DNA from: Cytophagales bacterium
Lineage (GTDB): Bacteria; Pseudomonadota; Gammaproteobacteria; Burkholderiales; Burkholderiaceae_C
Length of the DNA stretch: 45,144 nt
Assembly: GCA_030054145.1 (NCBI GenBank)
Contig: JASGCK010000018.1
Span: 1 to 45,144 of the forward strand
Reading direction: 5' to 3'
Both the position numbers and the translations under genes were made by a program. Under the pieces are notes generated by a model that saw only the letters and a program-made list of their open reading frames with translations, did not search any database and was not told the DNA's origin. Positions 8,358 through 17,153 of the stretch are shown piece after piece (the stretch's first letter is position 1; each line of letters starts with the position of its first letter).

Positions 8358-9218
8358 ATGGCCTCTATCCCCTACAAAGTCGCTGGCATCATGGGCTGGC
8401 CTGTTGGCCAATCGCGTTCACCGCTTATTCATAACTACTGGATTGAAAAATACGGCTTAGATGGCGACTACATTCGGTTGCCCGTTCAACCTGATGCGCC
8501 AAACGGCTTGAGAGATGCCATTGCGGGGATGCGTGCTATGGGATTTGCGGGCTGCAATTTGACCATGCCGCACAAAACAGCGGCGCTTGAATTTGTCGAT
8601 CATCTCGACCCAATGGCAAAGCGCATGGGTGCGGTCAACACGCTGGTGTTGGGTGCGGATGGCTCGGTGAGCGGTTTTAACAACGATGGCTTTGGTTACG
8701 TTGAGAGCTTGCGCGAGGTCGGCTACACCGACTTTGCCAAAGGCCCGATCACCGTGCTGGGCGCAGGCGGCGCGGCGCGTGCCGTCATGTTGGCGCTGGC
8801 GGACGCGGGGGCAACCGAGATTCGCCTTGCCAATCGCACGGATGCAAACGCTCTAGCTACCGCACAAAAATTTGCCGATGAGTTTGGCGTACCCGTGCGC
8901 GCCGTGCCGTGGCAGCATCGCGCCGCCGCCCTTGATGGCTGTGCCTTGCTGATCAATAGCACCAATCAAGGGATGTACGGACAGCCCGCGCTGGATATTG
9001 CGCTGGATGCGTTGCCGCGCACGGCGCTGGTCTCCGACGTGATTTATGTACCGCTAGAAACACCGTTGTTGGCGGCTGCCAAAGCGCGAGGGCATCAAAC
9101 GGTGAACGGACTTGGCATGCTGCTCAACCAAGCGCGGCCAGCGTTCCATGCGTGGTTTGGCGTGATGCCCGAGATGACGGATGAGCTGCGGGTGAAAATT
9201 TTGGCAACCTTTAACTAA
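8358..9218 (+). CDS. aroE: Shikimate dehydrogenase
   Basis: NADP-dependent reduction of 3-dehydroshikimate to shikimate in aromatic amino acid synthesis. The 286-residue protein has the substrate site SRSPLIHNYW (19-28), the catalytic Lys K73 in NLTMPHKTAA, Asp D110 in GFNNDGFG, the nucleotide loop GAGGAARAV from 135 and the NRT motif. The frame is open for 36 codons upstream, but the ATG giving MASIPYKVAGIMGWPV matches the family start. No clear ribosome site. It is followed nine bases later by ugpC. Confidence 0.93.
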   Translation: MASIPYKVAGIMGWPVGQSRSPLIHNYWIEKYGLDGDYIRLPVQPDAPNGLRDAIAGMRAMGFAGCNLTMPHKTAALEFVDHLDPMAKRMGAVNTLVLGADGSVSGFNNDGFGYVESLREVGYTDFAKGPITVLGAGGAARAVMLALADAGATEIRLANRTDANALATAQKFADEFGVPVRAVPWQHRAAALDGCALLINSTNQGMYGQPALDIALDALPRTALVSDVIYVPLETPLLAAAKARGHQTVNGLGMLLNQARPAFHAWFGVMPEMTDELRVKILATFN

Positions 9219-9227
9219 GGATACATC

Positions 9228-10241
9228 GTGGCCTCCATTCGTTTTAGTCACGTTGTCAAACGTTACGCCGCAACCGCAAAAGGCAAGCAGCCTACGCTGG
9301 TGATTGACGACCTGAGTGCGCAGATTCATGATGGTGAGTTAGTTGTCATCGTTGGCCCTTCGGGCTGCGGTAAATCGACGCTCTTGCGCATGGTGGCGGG
9401 GCTTGAGGAAGTGACCGCTGGCGAGATCACAATTGGTGATCGAGTCGTCAATGATTTAGAGCCAGCCGAGCGCGATATTGCGATGGTGTTTCAAAACTAC
9501 GCGCTCTATCCGCACATGAGCGTTTTTGACAATATGGCGTATGGCTTGAAGATTGCCAAAGTCTCCAAAGAAGATATTGCGCGGCGTGTGGAAAAAGCCG
9601 CTGCAACGCTGGAGCTCTCGCATTTGCTGGCGCGCAGACCAGGACAACTCTCGGGTGGGCAGCGCCAGCGCGTGGCGATGGGACGCGCGATTGTGCGCCA
9701 ACCGCAGGTGTTTTTGTTTGACGAGCCGCTCTCTAATTTGGATGCCAAGCTACGCGCACAAACGCGGTTAGAGATTCAAAAGTTGCATCACGATCTGGGC
9801 ATTACCTCGCTGTTCGTCACGCACGATCAAGTCGAAGCCATGACGCTAGCCCAGCGTATTTTGATTTTGAATGCAGGCGTGATTGAACAATTTGATACGC
9901 CACAAAATGTTTATTTAAAACCCGCCAGCACCTTTGTTGCCAGCTTTATTGGTTCGCCGCCGATGAACTTGATTCCGATGGACGGAAAAATTTTGGGCGT
10001 TCGCCCCGAGCATTTGCAGATTGCATCTGATGCCTCCGCGGCAAGTTGGCGCGTAGTGGTTTATGCCACCGAGTTACTGGGTGCGGAGCGTTTGATTTAC
10101 GCCAACTACGGTGCTGCGCCGTTGGTGATTCGCGTTGACTCCGATGCCGCCCAGCCCGCAATTGGCGAAGCGCTGCACGCCCTGCCAAGAGCCGATCAAC
10201 TGCATTGGTTTGATGCGAAGACTACAAGGAGAATGACATGA
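9228..10241 (+). CDS. ugpC: ABC transporter ATPase, UgpC/MalK type
   Basis: ATP-hydrolysing subunit of a carbohydrate-type importer, probably for sn-glycerol 3-phosphate or its diesters. The 337 residues show Walker [10 protein letters not shown] (43-51), signature LSGGQRQR (141-148), Walker B FLFDEP with D165 and E166, the H-loop (FVTHDQ) and a C-terminal regulatory domain with the GVRPEHL motif of this class. The start is GTG with a TAAGG site at 9216-9220. It overlaps ugpQ by four bases, which supports the glycerophosphodiester assignment. The binding protein and permease genes (ugpB, A, E) are not in the window. Confidence 0.88.
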   Translation: MASIRFSHVVKRYAATAKGKQPTLVIDDLSAQIHDGELVVIVGPSGCGKSTLLRMVAGLEEVTAGEITIGDRVVNDLEPAERDIAMVFQNYALYPHMSVFDNMAYGLKIAKVSKEDIARRVEKAAATLELSHLLARRPGQLSGGQRQRVAMGRAIVRQPQVFLFDEPLSNLDAKLRAQTRLEIQKLHHDLGITSLFVTHDQVEAMTLAQRILILNAGVIEQFDTPQNVYLKPASTFVASFIGSPPMNLIPMDGKILGVRPEHLQIASDASAASWRVVVYATELLGAERLIYANYGAAPLVIRVDSDAAQPAIGEALHALPRADQLHWFDAKTTRRMT

Positions 10242-11011
10242 ACCACCGGCCCTGGCCTTACCCGCGTTTCGTTGCACATCGAGGTGGCGGCAAACTTGCG
10301 CCCGAAAACACGCTTGCCGCTTTTCGCGTAGGCGCGTCATACGGCTACCGAATGTTTGAGTGCGACATCAAACTCGCGCAAGATGGCGTGCCGTTTTTGC
10401 TGCACGACGACACGCTGGCGCGCACCTCAAGCGGGACGGGGGTTGCGGGGCATCTCACTTGGAACGCCTTATCCCGCTTGGACGCTGGCGCATGGCACTC
10501 GCGCCTCTTTACAGGTGAGCCTATTCCTACGATGGAGGCGGTGTCGCAGTTTTGTATTCGCAATCACTACGCGCTCAACATTGAACTCAAACCAACGCAG
10601 ATGAAGGGCGAGGCGCAATCGGTCGCAGATGCTATGGCTCGCCGCACGGGCGAAGTTGTTGCGAAGCGGGCGCAGCAGCTCTGGAGCGAGACGCAGATCA
10701 AGCCACTTCTGAGCTCGTTTAAGCCCGCGTCGCTCAAAGGTGCGCAAGCTGCCGCGCCCGAGTTACCACGTGGTCTGCTGCTCGATGAATGGTGGGATGG
10801 CTGGCTTGACTGTGCCATCGATTTAGACTGCGCCATCGTCACCTGCGATTACCAACTTTGGAATGCAAAAACGGTGAGCCTCGTCAAGGCAAACAATTTT
10901 CGCCTTGGCAGCTACACCGTGAATGACGCGACCGAGGTCAAGCGCTTACTCGATTTGGGCATCGACTGCATCTATACCGACAGAATCGATTTATTTTCGC
11001 CAGCCGAGTAA
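10238..11011 (+). CDS. ugpQ: Glycerophosphodiester phosphodiesterase
   Basis: Hydrolyses glycerophosphodiesters to glycerol 3-phosphate and an alcohol. The 257-residue protein has the family metal and substrate motifs: HRGG-x5-PENT near 14-25, ECDIK, LLHDDTL, the ELKP segment and a C-terminal YTDR. The lack of a signal peptide suggests a cytoplasmic enzyme acting on imported substrate. Coupled to ugpC by an ATGA overlap. Its 3' end overlaps the convergent membrane protein gene by 21 bases. Confidence 0.92.
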   Translation: MNHRPWPYPRFVAHRGGGKLAPENTLAAFRVGASYGYRMFECDIKLAQDGVPFLLHDDTLARTSSGTGVAGHLTWNALSRLDAGAWHSRLFTGEPIPTMEAVSQFCIRNHYALNIELKPTQMKGEAQSVADAMARRTGEVVAKRAQQLWSETQIKPLLSSFKPASLKGAQAAAPELPRGLLLDEWWDGWLDCAIDLDCAIVTCDYQLWNAKTVSLVKANNFRLGSYTVNDATEVKRLLDLGIDCIYTDRIDLFSPAE

Positions 11012-11248
11012 CAGTTGCGTTGTTGCGCAGCCCACAACCAGCAAGGCATACGAGAGCATTTTGCCGTCTACGCCAAATAGCATAAGCCCTGCGAGCAGGG
11101 CAACTATTCCAGTAACGCTATTGATGAGCCACATACGGCATAGGCTTTTTTTGCTGTGTCGTCTGCCCCAAAGCGCCAAGATGCCACCCACAAACACAGC
11201 AGGTAACGTGAAATTGAGGAGGTGGAGGGCGGCATCTAAAAAACTCAT
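10991..11248 (-). CDS. Small multi-span membrane protein
   Basis: 85 residues from the ATG giving MSFLDAALHLLNFTLPAVF. It is almost entirely hydrophobic, with three likely membrane segments (about 5-25, 38-58 and 62-80) and basic residues in the loop between (WGRRHSKKSLCRMW). The frame extends 11 codons further upstream without a better start. It lies divergent from hemA, a position where I recall a small membrane protein in related genomes. Function unknown. Confidence 0.65.
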   Translation of the reverse strand: MSFLDAALHLLNFTLPAVFVGGILALWGRRHSKKSLCRMWLINSVTGIVALLAGLMLFGVDGKMLSYALLVVGCATTQLLLGWRK

Positions 11249-11283
11249 GTTGGGTTTATACCTTGGGGCGTGCGCGAGCACTC

Positions 11284-11312
11284 TTTGGTGTCATGGATTC
11301 AAATTTTATAAT
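11284..11312 (+). promoter_or_regulatory. Possible sigma-70 promoter for hemA operon
   Basis: A perfect -10 hexamer TATAAT at 11307-11312 is preceded by a weak -35 (TTTGGT at 11284-11289, spacing 17). It lies about 110 bases upstream of hemA. Between promoter and gene is a striking pyrimidine-rich tract with repeated gctcttt/cttcgc words (about 11348-11422), which would be an unstructured leader RNA. Confidence 0.45.
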
Positions 11313-11424
11313 CAACCATTTCGCATCTTCTTTTACGCTACCGTAGCCTCTTCGCTGTTTGCTCTTTGCCCTTCGCCCTTTTCTTCGCTCTTCGCTTTTT
11401 TGCTCTTTGCTCTCTTTCGCATTC

Positions 11425-12747
11425 ATGTCCCCCTCACCAATCCTTTGGACGCTTGGCCTCAATCACGACAGTGCGCCGCTGGATGTGCGTGCGCGTTTCG
11501 CGTTTGCGTCTTCTGAGCTGCCCGCAAAGCTGGGCGAGGTGCAAAGCGCGGTTGCTGATTTAGCTGAGGTAGCGCTGCTGTCCACTTGCAATCGCACCGA
11601 GCTGTATGGGCTGGGAAGCCAAGCGCAACAAGCATCCACGATTGAATGGTTGGCAAGCATCAGTGGTATGGCTCCCGAGGCGCTGCGGGCGCATCTGTAC
11701 GTTCATCAAGAGCAGGCGGCAGCGCGGCACGTGTTTCGCGTTGCCAGCGGGCTTGACTCGATGGTGCTGGGCGAGCCACAAATTTTGGGTCAAGTCAAAG
11801 AAGCCGTTCGCGCCGCTGGTGACGCGGGAACGCTGGGGACAACGCTGCATCAATTGTTTCAGCAAGCGTTTTCGGTTGCCAAGGATGTGCGCACCCATAC
11901 CGAAATTGGCGCGCACAGTATCAGCATGGCGGCAGCCGCGACCAGACTGGCGGCAGGTGTGTTCGAGGACTGGCAGCACACGCGCGTGCTCTTGGTCGGG
12001 GCGGGCGAGATGATTGAGCTGTGCGCCGCGCATTTTGCGGCTAAAAATCCCAAGCGTCTGTCAGTTGCCAACCGCACCACCGCCCGAGGCGCAAAGCTGG
12101 CGGAGCGTTTCAGTACCCGCGCACTCACAATCGAGACTTTTCCCCTGGCGGAATTACCCACGCATTTGCATCAGTTTGATGTGGTGGTGAGTTCCACCGC
12201 CAGCACGTTGCCCATTATTGGATTGGGCGCGGTGCAGCACGCCATCAAGCTGCGCAAACATCGCCCGATGGTGATGGTTGATTTAGCCGTGCCGCGCGAC
12301 ATTGAACCCGAGGTCAAAGAGTTGTCCGACGTGTACCTCTACACCGTGGACGATCTCTCGGCCGTGGTGCAAACCAACTTGGCGAACCGCGCGGCAGCCG
12401 TGAGTGCAGCCGAAAAGTTAGTCGATGCGGGCGTGCGCGATTTTGCCGCGTGGCAACAGACGCGCAGCAGCGCAGTGCCAAAAATCCAAGCGCTGCACGA
12501 GCAAGCAGCCGCTTGGCAAGAGCAAGAAATAGAGCGCGTTAAAAAGCAATTTTTAAAAGAAGTGTTCGATGCCATGCGCCCTGAGGCTGCCGAAGGGCTT
12601 GCGGATCAAGGGCTTGTGGATCAAGGGCTTCGACAAGCTCAGTCCGAACAGGTGGAGCAGGCTCTTCGCGTCTTGGCCCGCAACTTATCCAACAAATTTT
12701 TGCACGCTGCTATCTTGCAAATCAAAGAATCGAAAGAGGCGCTGTGA
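11425..12747 (+). CDS. hemA: Glutamyl-tRNA reductase
   Basis: First step of the C5 haem pathway: NADPH-dependent reduction of glutamyl-tRNA to glutamate 1-semialdehyde. 440 residues from the ATG giving [14 protein letters not shown]. The catalytic cysteine is C55 in [12 protein letters not shown], followed by the [16 protein letters not shown] block and the nucleotide-binding domain (LLVGAGEM). Near the C-terminal dimerisation region (391-409) a 15-bp tandem repeat and a REP arm add [19 protein letters not shown] in frame. It overlaps prfA by GTGA, so hemA-prfA-prmC are translationally linked. Confidence 0.95.
   Translation: MSPSPILWTLGLNHDSAPLDVRARFAFASSELPAKLGEVQSAVADLAEVALLSTCNRTELYGLGSQAQQASTIEWLASISGMAPEALRAHLYVHQEQAAARHVFRVASGLDSMVLGEPQILGQVKEAVRAAGDAGTLGTTLHQLFQQAFSVAKDVRTHTEIGAHSISMAAAATRLAAGVFEDWQHTRVLLVGAGEMIELCAAHFAAKNPKRLSVANRTTARGAKLAERFSTRALTIETFPLAELPTHLHQFDVVVSSTASTLPIIGLGAVQHAIKLRKHRPMVMVDLAVPRDIEPEVKELSDVYLYTVDDLSAVVQTNLANRAAAVSAAEKLVDAGVRDFAAWQQTRSSAVPKIQALHEQAAAWQEQEIERVKKQFLKEVFDAMRPEAAEGLADQGLVDQGLRQAQSEQVEQALRVLARNLSNKFLHAAILQIKESKEAL
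12595..12652. repeat. 15-bp tandem repeat plus REP arm inside hemA
   Basis: The unit gggcttgcggatcaa (12595-12609) is repeated as gggcttgtggatcaa (12610-12624). A third partial copy runs directly into cttcgacaagctcagtccga with acagg (12628-12652), an arm of the REP-like repeat. All of it is read in frame by hemA. Confidence 0.75.
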
Positions 12748-13838
12748 AAGAATTTCTTCGTAAACAATTGGTGCGGACGCAAGAGCGCCTGATGGACTTG
12801 GAGAGCTTGCTCAGCAGCCCTGACATCATGGCTGACCAAACGGCGTACCGCAAGCTCAGCCAAGAACACGCCGAGGTAACACCTGCCGCAGGCCGTTACC
12901 AGCGGTACTTGCAGGTGGAGGGTGACTTGCAAGCCGCGCGGGATATGGTCTCGCAGTCGGGCTCCGATCCTGAGATGCTGGCGATGGCGCGTGAGGAAAT
13001 CGACCATGCACAGGCGGAACTTGCCGCGCTAGAGGATGAGCTACAGCGCCTCCTGTTGCCCAAAGACCCAGACGATGCACGCCATGCTTTTGTTGAAATC
13101 CGTGCTGGCACGGGCGGTGACGAGTCCGCGCTATTTGCGGGCGATTTAATGCGGATGTACACGCGCTACTTTGACACCCAAGGTTGGCGCACCGAAGTGA
13201 TCAGCGAGAACGCCAGCGAACTCGGCGGTTACAAAGAAGTCGTGTTGCGCGTGGCAGGCGATAACGCCTACGGCAAACTCAAATTTGAATCAGGTGGTCA
13301 CCGCGTGCAGCGGGTGCCTGCAACCGAAACGCAGGGGCGCATTCATACCAGCGCGTGTACCGTTGCGGTGATGCCCGAGCCCGACGAGACCGAGGCGATT
13401 ACGCTCAATCCTGCGGATTTGCGCATCGACACCTTTCGCGCCAGCGGCGCAGGCGGGCAACACATCAACAAAACTGATTCCGCCGTGCGCGTGGTGCATC
13501 TGCCTACGGGCATTGTGGCCGAGTGCCAAGACGGGCGCAGCCAACACAGCAACAAAGCCAAGGCGCTGCAAGTGTTGCAAGCGCGTATTGCTGAAAAAGA
13601 GCGCAGCGAACGCGCCGCCAAAGAAGCCGCGATGCGCAAAGGCTTAATTGGCAGCGGCGACCGCTCAGACCGCATTCGCACCTACAACTTCCCGCAAGGG
13701 CGCTTGACCGATCACCGCATCAACCTCACGCTGTACAAGCTCGCGGGCATCATGGAGGGCGATCTGGGCGACATCATGACAGCGCTAGCGCACGCGCGTG
13801 AAGCCGAGCTGTTGGAAGAAATGGCGGCAGGCAATTGA
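12744..13838 (+). CDS. prfA: Peptide chain release factor 1
   Basis: Recognises UAA and UAG stop codons and triggers peptide release. The 364-residue protein has the GGQ motif in [18 protein letters not shown] (GGQ near 237), the segment with the codon-reading P-A-T tripeptide (RVQRVPATE) and the usual helical N-terminal domain. Start is GTG at 12744, overlapping the hemA stop. It is followed by prmC, which methylates the glutamine of that GGQ, a functionally direct pairing. Confidence 0.97.
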   Translation: MKEFLRKQLVRTQERLMDLESLLSSPDIMADQTAYRKLSQEHAEVTPAAGRYQRYLQVEGDLQAARDMVSQSGSDPEMLAMAREEIDHAQAELAALEDELQRLLLPKDPDDARHAFVEIRAGTGGDESALFAGDLMRMYTRYFDTQGWRTEVISENASELGGYKEVVLRVAGDNAYGKLKFESGGHRVQRVPATETQGRIHTSACTVAVMPEPDETEAITLNPADLRIDTFRASGAGGQHINKTDSAVRVVHLPTGIVAECQDGRSQHSNKAKALQVLQARIAEKERSERAAKEAAMRKGLIGSGDRSDRIRTYNFPQGRLTDHRINLTLYKLAGIMEGDLGDIMTALAHAREAELLEEMAAGN

Positions 13839-14659
13839 AATTGCACGCTGCCCTGCAAGCCTTATTAGATAAGGGTCTTGCGCGGCTAGACGCGCAAATT
13901 CTGCTCCTCAATGCGCTGGGTCAATCAACCAACAACCGCGCGTGGTTGATGTCGCACGATACGGATGAGCTGACGATTGCGCAGCAACAAACGCTAGATG
14001 GTTTGACAGAGCGGCGCATCAAAGGCGAGCCCGTGGCGTACATCGTTGGCAACAAAGAATTTTTTGGTTTGAACCTTGCTGTGACAAAAGATGTACTTGT
14101 GCCACGCCCTGACACGGAATGCCTTGTCGAGTGGGCGCTGGAACTGATTCCCGCAACACAAACACGCAGCTTGCTTGATCTGGGTACAGGCAGCGGAGCG
14201 ATTGGCTTGGCGATGAAACACGCACGCCCTCAAACTGAAGTTTCGTTGGTCGATGCTTCGCAGACCGCATTGGCTGTGGCTTGCAGCAATGCCATCTCGC
14301 TAGGGCTTGCTGTTCATGGCCTACAGAGCAATTGGTTTGAAAGTGTGAGCAAAACTGAACGCTTCGATGTCATCGTCAGCAACCCGCCCTACATTGCCGA
14401 TGGCGATGCGCATCTTGCAGCGCTGGCGCATGAACCGCTAATGGCACTTACGTCGGGGGCAGATGGACTGGATGCTATCAGGCATATCGTCCGCGAAGCC
14501 CCAGCCCATTTGGCACGCGGAGGATGGCTCTTGCTAGAGCACGGCTACGACCAAGCAGCAGCCGTGCGTGAGTTGCTGACGCAGCAAGGGTTCGGACAAG
14601 TGACGAGTCGCCTCGATTTGAACGGGATTCCGCGCTGCTCGGGTGGCAAACTAAAATAG
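13835..14659 (+). CDS. prmC: Release factor glutamine methyltransferase
   Basis: SAM-dependent enzyme that methylates the GGQ glutamine of release factors. The protein is 274 residues from a TTG start that overlaps the prfA stop (TTGA). Motifs: SAM-binding [15 protein letters not shown], and the catalytic NPPY at 183-186 in [10 protein letters not shown]. The N-terminal helical domain is the release-factor binding part. The TTG start is inferred from the overlap and from family length. Confidence 0.94.
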   Translation: MKLHAALQALLDKGLARLDAQILLLNALGQSTNNRAWLMSHDTDELTIAQQQTLDGLTERRIKGEPVAYIVGNKEFFGLNLAVTKDVLVPRPDTECLVEWALELIPATQTRSLLDLGTGSGAIGLAMKHARPQTEVSLVDASQTALAVACSNAISLGLAVHGLQSNWFESVSKTERFDVIVSNPPYIADGDAHLAALAHEPLMALTSGADGLDAIRHIVREAPAHLARGGWLLLEHGYDQAAAVRELLTQQGFGQVTSRLDLNGIPRCSGGKLK

Positions 14660-14695
14660 CTCATCGCAATCAGAAGACATTTGAAGGACAGCATC

Positions 14696-15013
14696 ATGGA
14701 CGCAACCCAACAACGCATTGACAGCCTTGTCAAAGGCAACGACATCACGCTTTTTATGAAGGGCACGGCTAGCTTTCCGCAGTGCGGTTTTTCTGGGCGT
14801 GCGATTCAGATTTTGAAAGCTGTGGGCGTGGACACCAAGACCATTCAAACCGTGAATGTGCTGGAAGACCCCGAAGTGCGCCAAGGCATTAAGGCGTACA
14901 GCAATTGGCCAACGATTCCGCAGCTCTACGTGAAGGGCGAGTTCATTGGCGGCTCGGACATCATGATGGAGATGTATGAGAGCGGTGAGTTGGAAGCTGT
15001 GATTAAGGGATAA
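14696..15013 (+). CDS. grxD: Monothiol glutaredoxin (CGFS type)
   Basis: Small iron-sulfur cluster carrier of the Grx4 class. The 105-residue protein has the signature CGFS with C30 in SFPQCGFSGRA, plus the WPTIPQLYVKGEFIGGSDI glutathione and cluster binding segment. The start at 14696 is set by the AAGGA site at 14684-14688; five upstream codons in frame are unlikely to be used. Last gene of the hemA group, and commonly placed after prmC in betaproteobacteria. Confidence 0.95.
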   Translation: MDATQQRIDSLVKGNDITLFMKGTASFPQCGFSGRAIQILKAVGVDTKTIQTVNVLEDPEVRQGIKAYSNWPTIPQLYVKGEFIGGSDIMMEMYESGELEAVIKG

Positions 15014-15015
15014 AT

Positions 15016-15079
15016 CCGTTCGCCTTGAGCTTGTCGAAAGGCTGCTGACTTTAGGCTTCGACAGGCTCAGCCCGAACGG
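15016..15079. repeat. REP-like inverted repeat, target of the inserted element
   Basis: Arms 15016-15041 (ccgttcgccttgagcttgtc and on) and 15056-15079 (cttcgacaggctcagcccga to gaacgg) form the same long hairpin as at 7314-7378. The right arm ends in the 8-bp sequence GAACGGAT, which is duplicated on both sides of the neighbouring mobile element, so the element inserted at the tip of this repeat. Confidence 0.85.
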
Positions 15080-15178
15080 ATGGTAGTGGTTCAGTTTGAA
15101 AATTCATAGGTAATTGCATGATGGCGCAAAAGCTAACGAACTCATAAAATGAATTCAACTTAGCAACCAGCCAACATC

Positions 15179-15229
15179 ATGCCAGCAAAAAAAGATTTTA
15201 CGCAAGTCGCATTATTGCAAAATTCATAA
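15179..15229 (+). pseudogene. Truncated start of a KKDFTQVA small protein
   Basis: The ORF begins MPAKKDFTQVALLQNS and stops after 16 codons. The first 11 residues resemble the start of a small, widespread proteobacterial protein I recall as beginning with KKDFTQIA or similar. The rest is missing, replaced by the joint to the transposase remnant two bases on. Probably a relic of DNA once carried by the element. Confidence 0.4.
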
Positions 15230-15230
15230 A

Positions 15231-15356
15231 ACTTTGCGCGTGACACCCGCAATGGACGCGGGGCTAACTAATCACGTATGGGATTTTGAAGAGTTAGTTG
15301 CTTTGCTTGCCGATAATGAAAAACCAACAAAGCGCGGTTCTTACAATAAAAATTGA
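15231..15356 (+). pseudogene. C-terminal remnant of an IS1-type transposase
   Basis: 41 codons starting TLRVTPAMDAGLTNHVWDFE and ending KRGSYNKN-stop. The TLRVTPAM-AG-T-H-W pattern with a basic KRG-Y tail matches the C-termini of DDE transposases I know as IS1-type. There is no start codon and nothing upstream encodes the rest, so most of the transposase has been deleted. The orientation is the same as the NYN gene. Confidence 0.6.
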
Positions 15357-15494
15357 AACTGAACAGGAAAAAATATAGTGGCATTTATAAAAATGGCTAT
15401 ACTCGAAGGCTTGATAGATGAAGCGACTACCCCGTTCGTTAATGATTTAAGAACACTCCGGTGTCACGAACGGGTCTAGTCCACCCCAACACTT

Positions 15495-16115
15495 ATGTCA
15501 AATTCAAAGCGATACGCAATACTTGTTGATGGTGGTTTCATTATCAAAAAGCTTGAAAAGCAAAATAAGCAGTTTCCTACTGCTGATCAAATAGAACAAT
15601 ATTGCTTAGACTTACAGTCTAAACCTGCCTTGGCTGGGTTTGATTTGCTTAGGGTTTATTTTTATCACGCTAAGCCAGCGACTGATATTTTGCAAAACCC
15701 ATTAAGCAAACAAGAAATAAATTTAGCACTTACCCCAGTTCATGCAAAGCATGAGAGCCTTATAGGTAAGCTGGAATTAAAACCATACTTTGCGGTTCGT
15801 TTAGGTGAGACCGTTACGCAGGCATGGAAAATTGGTAACTCTGCCATGAAAACCATTATGAAAAATGGAAGAAGCATAGAAGCTAATGATTTAATACCCA
15901 ATGTTTCACAGAAGGGTGTTGATTTGCGAATAGGACTTGATATAGCAAGATTGGCGCTAAAAGAAATGGTTGGTAGCGTAGTTGTAATCAGTGGCGATAG
16001 CGACCTAATTCCAGCGTTTAAGTTTGCAAGACGAGAAGGCGTAAAAGTATTGCTCGACCACATGGGACATGGGATACGTCGAGACTTAAAGGTTCACGCG
16101 GACTTAATACTTTAA
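15495..16115 (+). CDS. NYN-domain (PIN-like) nuclease-family protein
   Basis: 206-residue protein of the NYN/LabA-like branch of PIN-fold nucleases. The predicted metal-binding acids are D12 in AILVDGGF, D143 and D149 in KGVDLRIGLD, and D168 and D170 in VVVISGDSDLIPAFKFA, the hallmark end of the NYN domain. The domain fills the whole protein. It is clearly more AT-rich than the surrounding genes, suggesting foreign origin. It lies inside the inserted element, between the transposase remnant and the right terminal repeat, and ends six bases before that repeat. The likely activity is RNA cleavage; the biological role, such as phage defence, is not shown by the sequence. Confidence 0.85.
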   Translation: MSNSKRYAILVDGGFIIKKLEKQNKQFPTADQIEQYCLDLQSKPALAGFDLLRVYFYHAKPATDILQNPLSKQEINLALTPVHAKHESLIGKLELKPYFAVRLGETVTQAWKIGNSAMKTIMKNGRSIEANDLIPNVSQKGVDLRIGLDIARLALKEMVGSVVVISGDSDLIPAFKFARREGVKVLLDHMGHGIRRDLKVHADLIL

Positions 16116-16157
16116 TGAGTTGAATTTTCAAACTGAATCACTACCGAACGGATGGCT

Positions 16158-16209
16158 CTATGCTTAGCGGGGGGCACTACCACGCTATGCTTAGCGGAGC
16201 ACTACCACG
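16158..16209. repeat. Tandem duplication of the lpxC end
   Basis: A 27-bp unit (16158-16184) starting ctatgcttagcgg and ending cactaccacg is followed by a 25-bp copy (16185-16209). The second copy contains the lpxC stop codon (16202-16204); the first is an extra copy of the gene tail outside it. The main difference is a longer G-run in the outer copy. Confidence 0.75.
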
Positions 16210-17125
16210 CTTTGGGTAGTTCAGCAAAGCCTGCGGGCGCATCCGCCGCATTGTCAAACGTGACATATTCCCACGACTGGGGCGCATCTAAGAGTGCTCT
16301 GAGCAGATCGTTATTCATGGCGTGACCTGAGCGAAACGCGCTGTAGGCCGCCAGCAGCGGGCTTCCCAGCACATACAGGTCGCCCATTGCGTCTAGGATT
16401 TTGTGCAGCACAAACTCGTCGTCGTAGCGCAGTCCTTCTAAATTTAAAATTTTGTCGTCGTCCATGACGATGGCGTTGTCCAAGCCGCCGCCTAGTGCTA
16501 GCCCATTGTTTCTGAGCATCTCCACGTCTTTGGTAAAACCAAAGGTGCGTGCGCGCGCTACGTCGCGTGCGTAGCGCCCCGAGCCGTAGTCAAACGTCAC
16601 GGCTTGCCCTGTGCCATCAACGGCGGGGTGATCAAAATCAATTTCAAACTTGAGGGTATAGCCGTGCAGCGGGTCGAGTCTTGCCCACTTTAAATGTTTG
16701 CCGTTGCCCGTGCGCACTTCAATCGGCTGGGTGACACGCACAAAGCGCCTTGGCGCGTCTTGTTTGGCAATGCCCGCGCTTTGCAAGAGGAAGACAAATG
16801 CGGCAGCCGAGCCATCCAAAATCGGCACTTCCTCGGCGGTGATGTCCACCATCATGTTGTCGATGCCAAGGCCTGCGGCAGCGGACATTAAGTGCTCAAT
16901 CGTTTGCACTTTGGCGTTGCTGCTGGAGATGGTCGATGCCATGCGTGTGTCGCTGACCTTATTCGCGCGTACAGGAATATCTTCCGCGCCCGCAATGTCC
17001 ACGCGCCGAAAGACGATGCCCGTATTGACAGGCGCGGGGCGTAGCGTGATTTCCACACGTTCGCCACTATGCAGTCCTACGCCAATGGCTTGGGTCGTAG
17101 ATTGAAGGGTTCTTTGGGGGAGCAT
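16202..17125 (-). CDS. lpxC: UDP-3-O-acyl-N-acetylglucosamine deacetylase
   Basis: Zinc enzyme for the committed step of lipid A synthesis. 307 residues with the family start ([19 protein letters not shown]), the first zinc-site region ([13 protein letters not shown]), and the second ([19 protein letters not shown]) holding the His and Asp zinc ligands. Last gene of the dcw cluster, 28 bases after ftsZ, a common placement. Its gene end has been duplicated, and the mobile element sits about 50 bases beyond its stop. Confidence 0.96.
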   Translation of the reverse strand: MLPQRTLQSTTQAIGVGLHSGERVEITLRPAPVNTGIVFRRVDIAGAEDIPVRANKVSDTRMASTISSSNAKVQTIEHLMSAAAGLGIDNMMVDITAEEVPILDGSAAAFVFLLQSAGIAKQDAPRRFVRVTQPIEVRTGNGKHLKWARLDPLHGYTLKFEIDFDHPAVDGTGQAVTFDYGSGRYARDVARARTFGFTKDVEMLRNNGLALGGGLDNAIVMDDDKILNLEGLRYDDEFVLHKILDAMGDLYVLGSPLLAAYSAFRSGHAMNNDLLRALLDAPQSWEYVTFDNAADAPAGFAELPKAW

Positions 17126-17153
17126 GAAGCTTATTTTATGAACTCCGTTCGCT

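Larger units (their letters stand above)
15074..16153. mobile_element. IS1-like element with intact TIRs, 8-bp TSD and NYN passenger
   Basis: A 25-bp terminal inverted repeat starting GGTAGTGGTTCAGTTTG at 15082-15106 matches the reverse complement of 16121-16145 with one mismatch. Immediately outside, GAACGGAT occurs at 15074-15081 and again at 16146-16153, an 8-bp target duplication. The interior holds a 16-codon fragment, a 41-codon transposase tail and an intact NYN-domain gene. IS1-family elements make 8-9 bp duplications and have ends of this kind. No full transposase is present, so it would need one supplied in trans. Confidence 0.8.
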
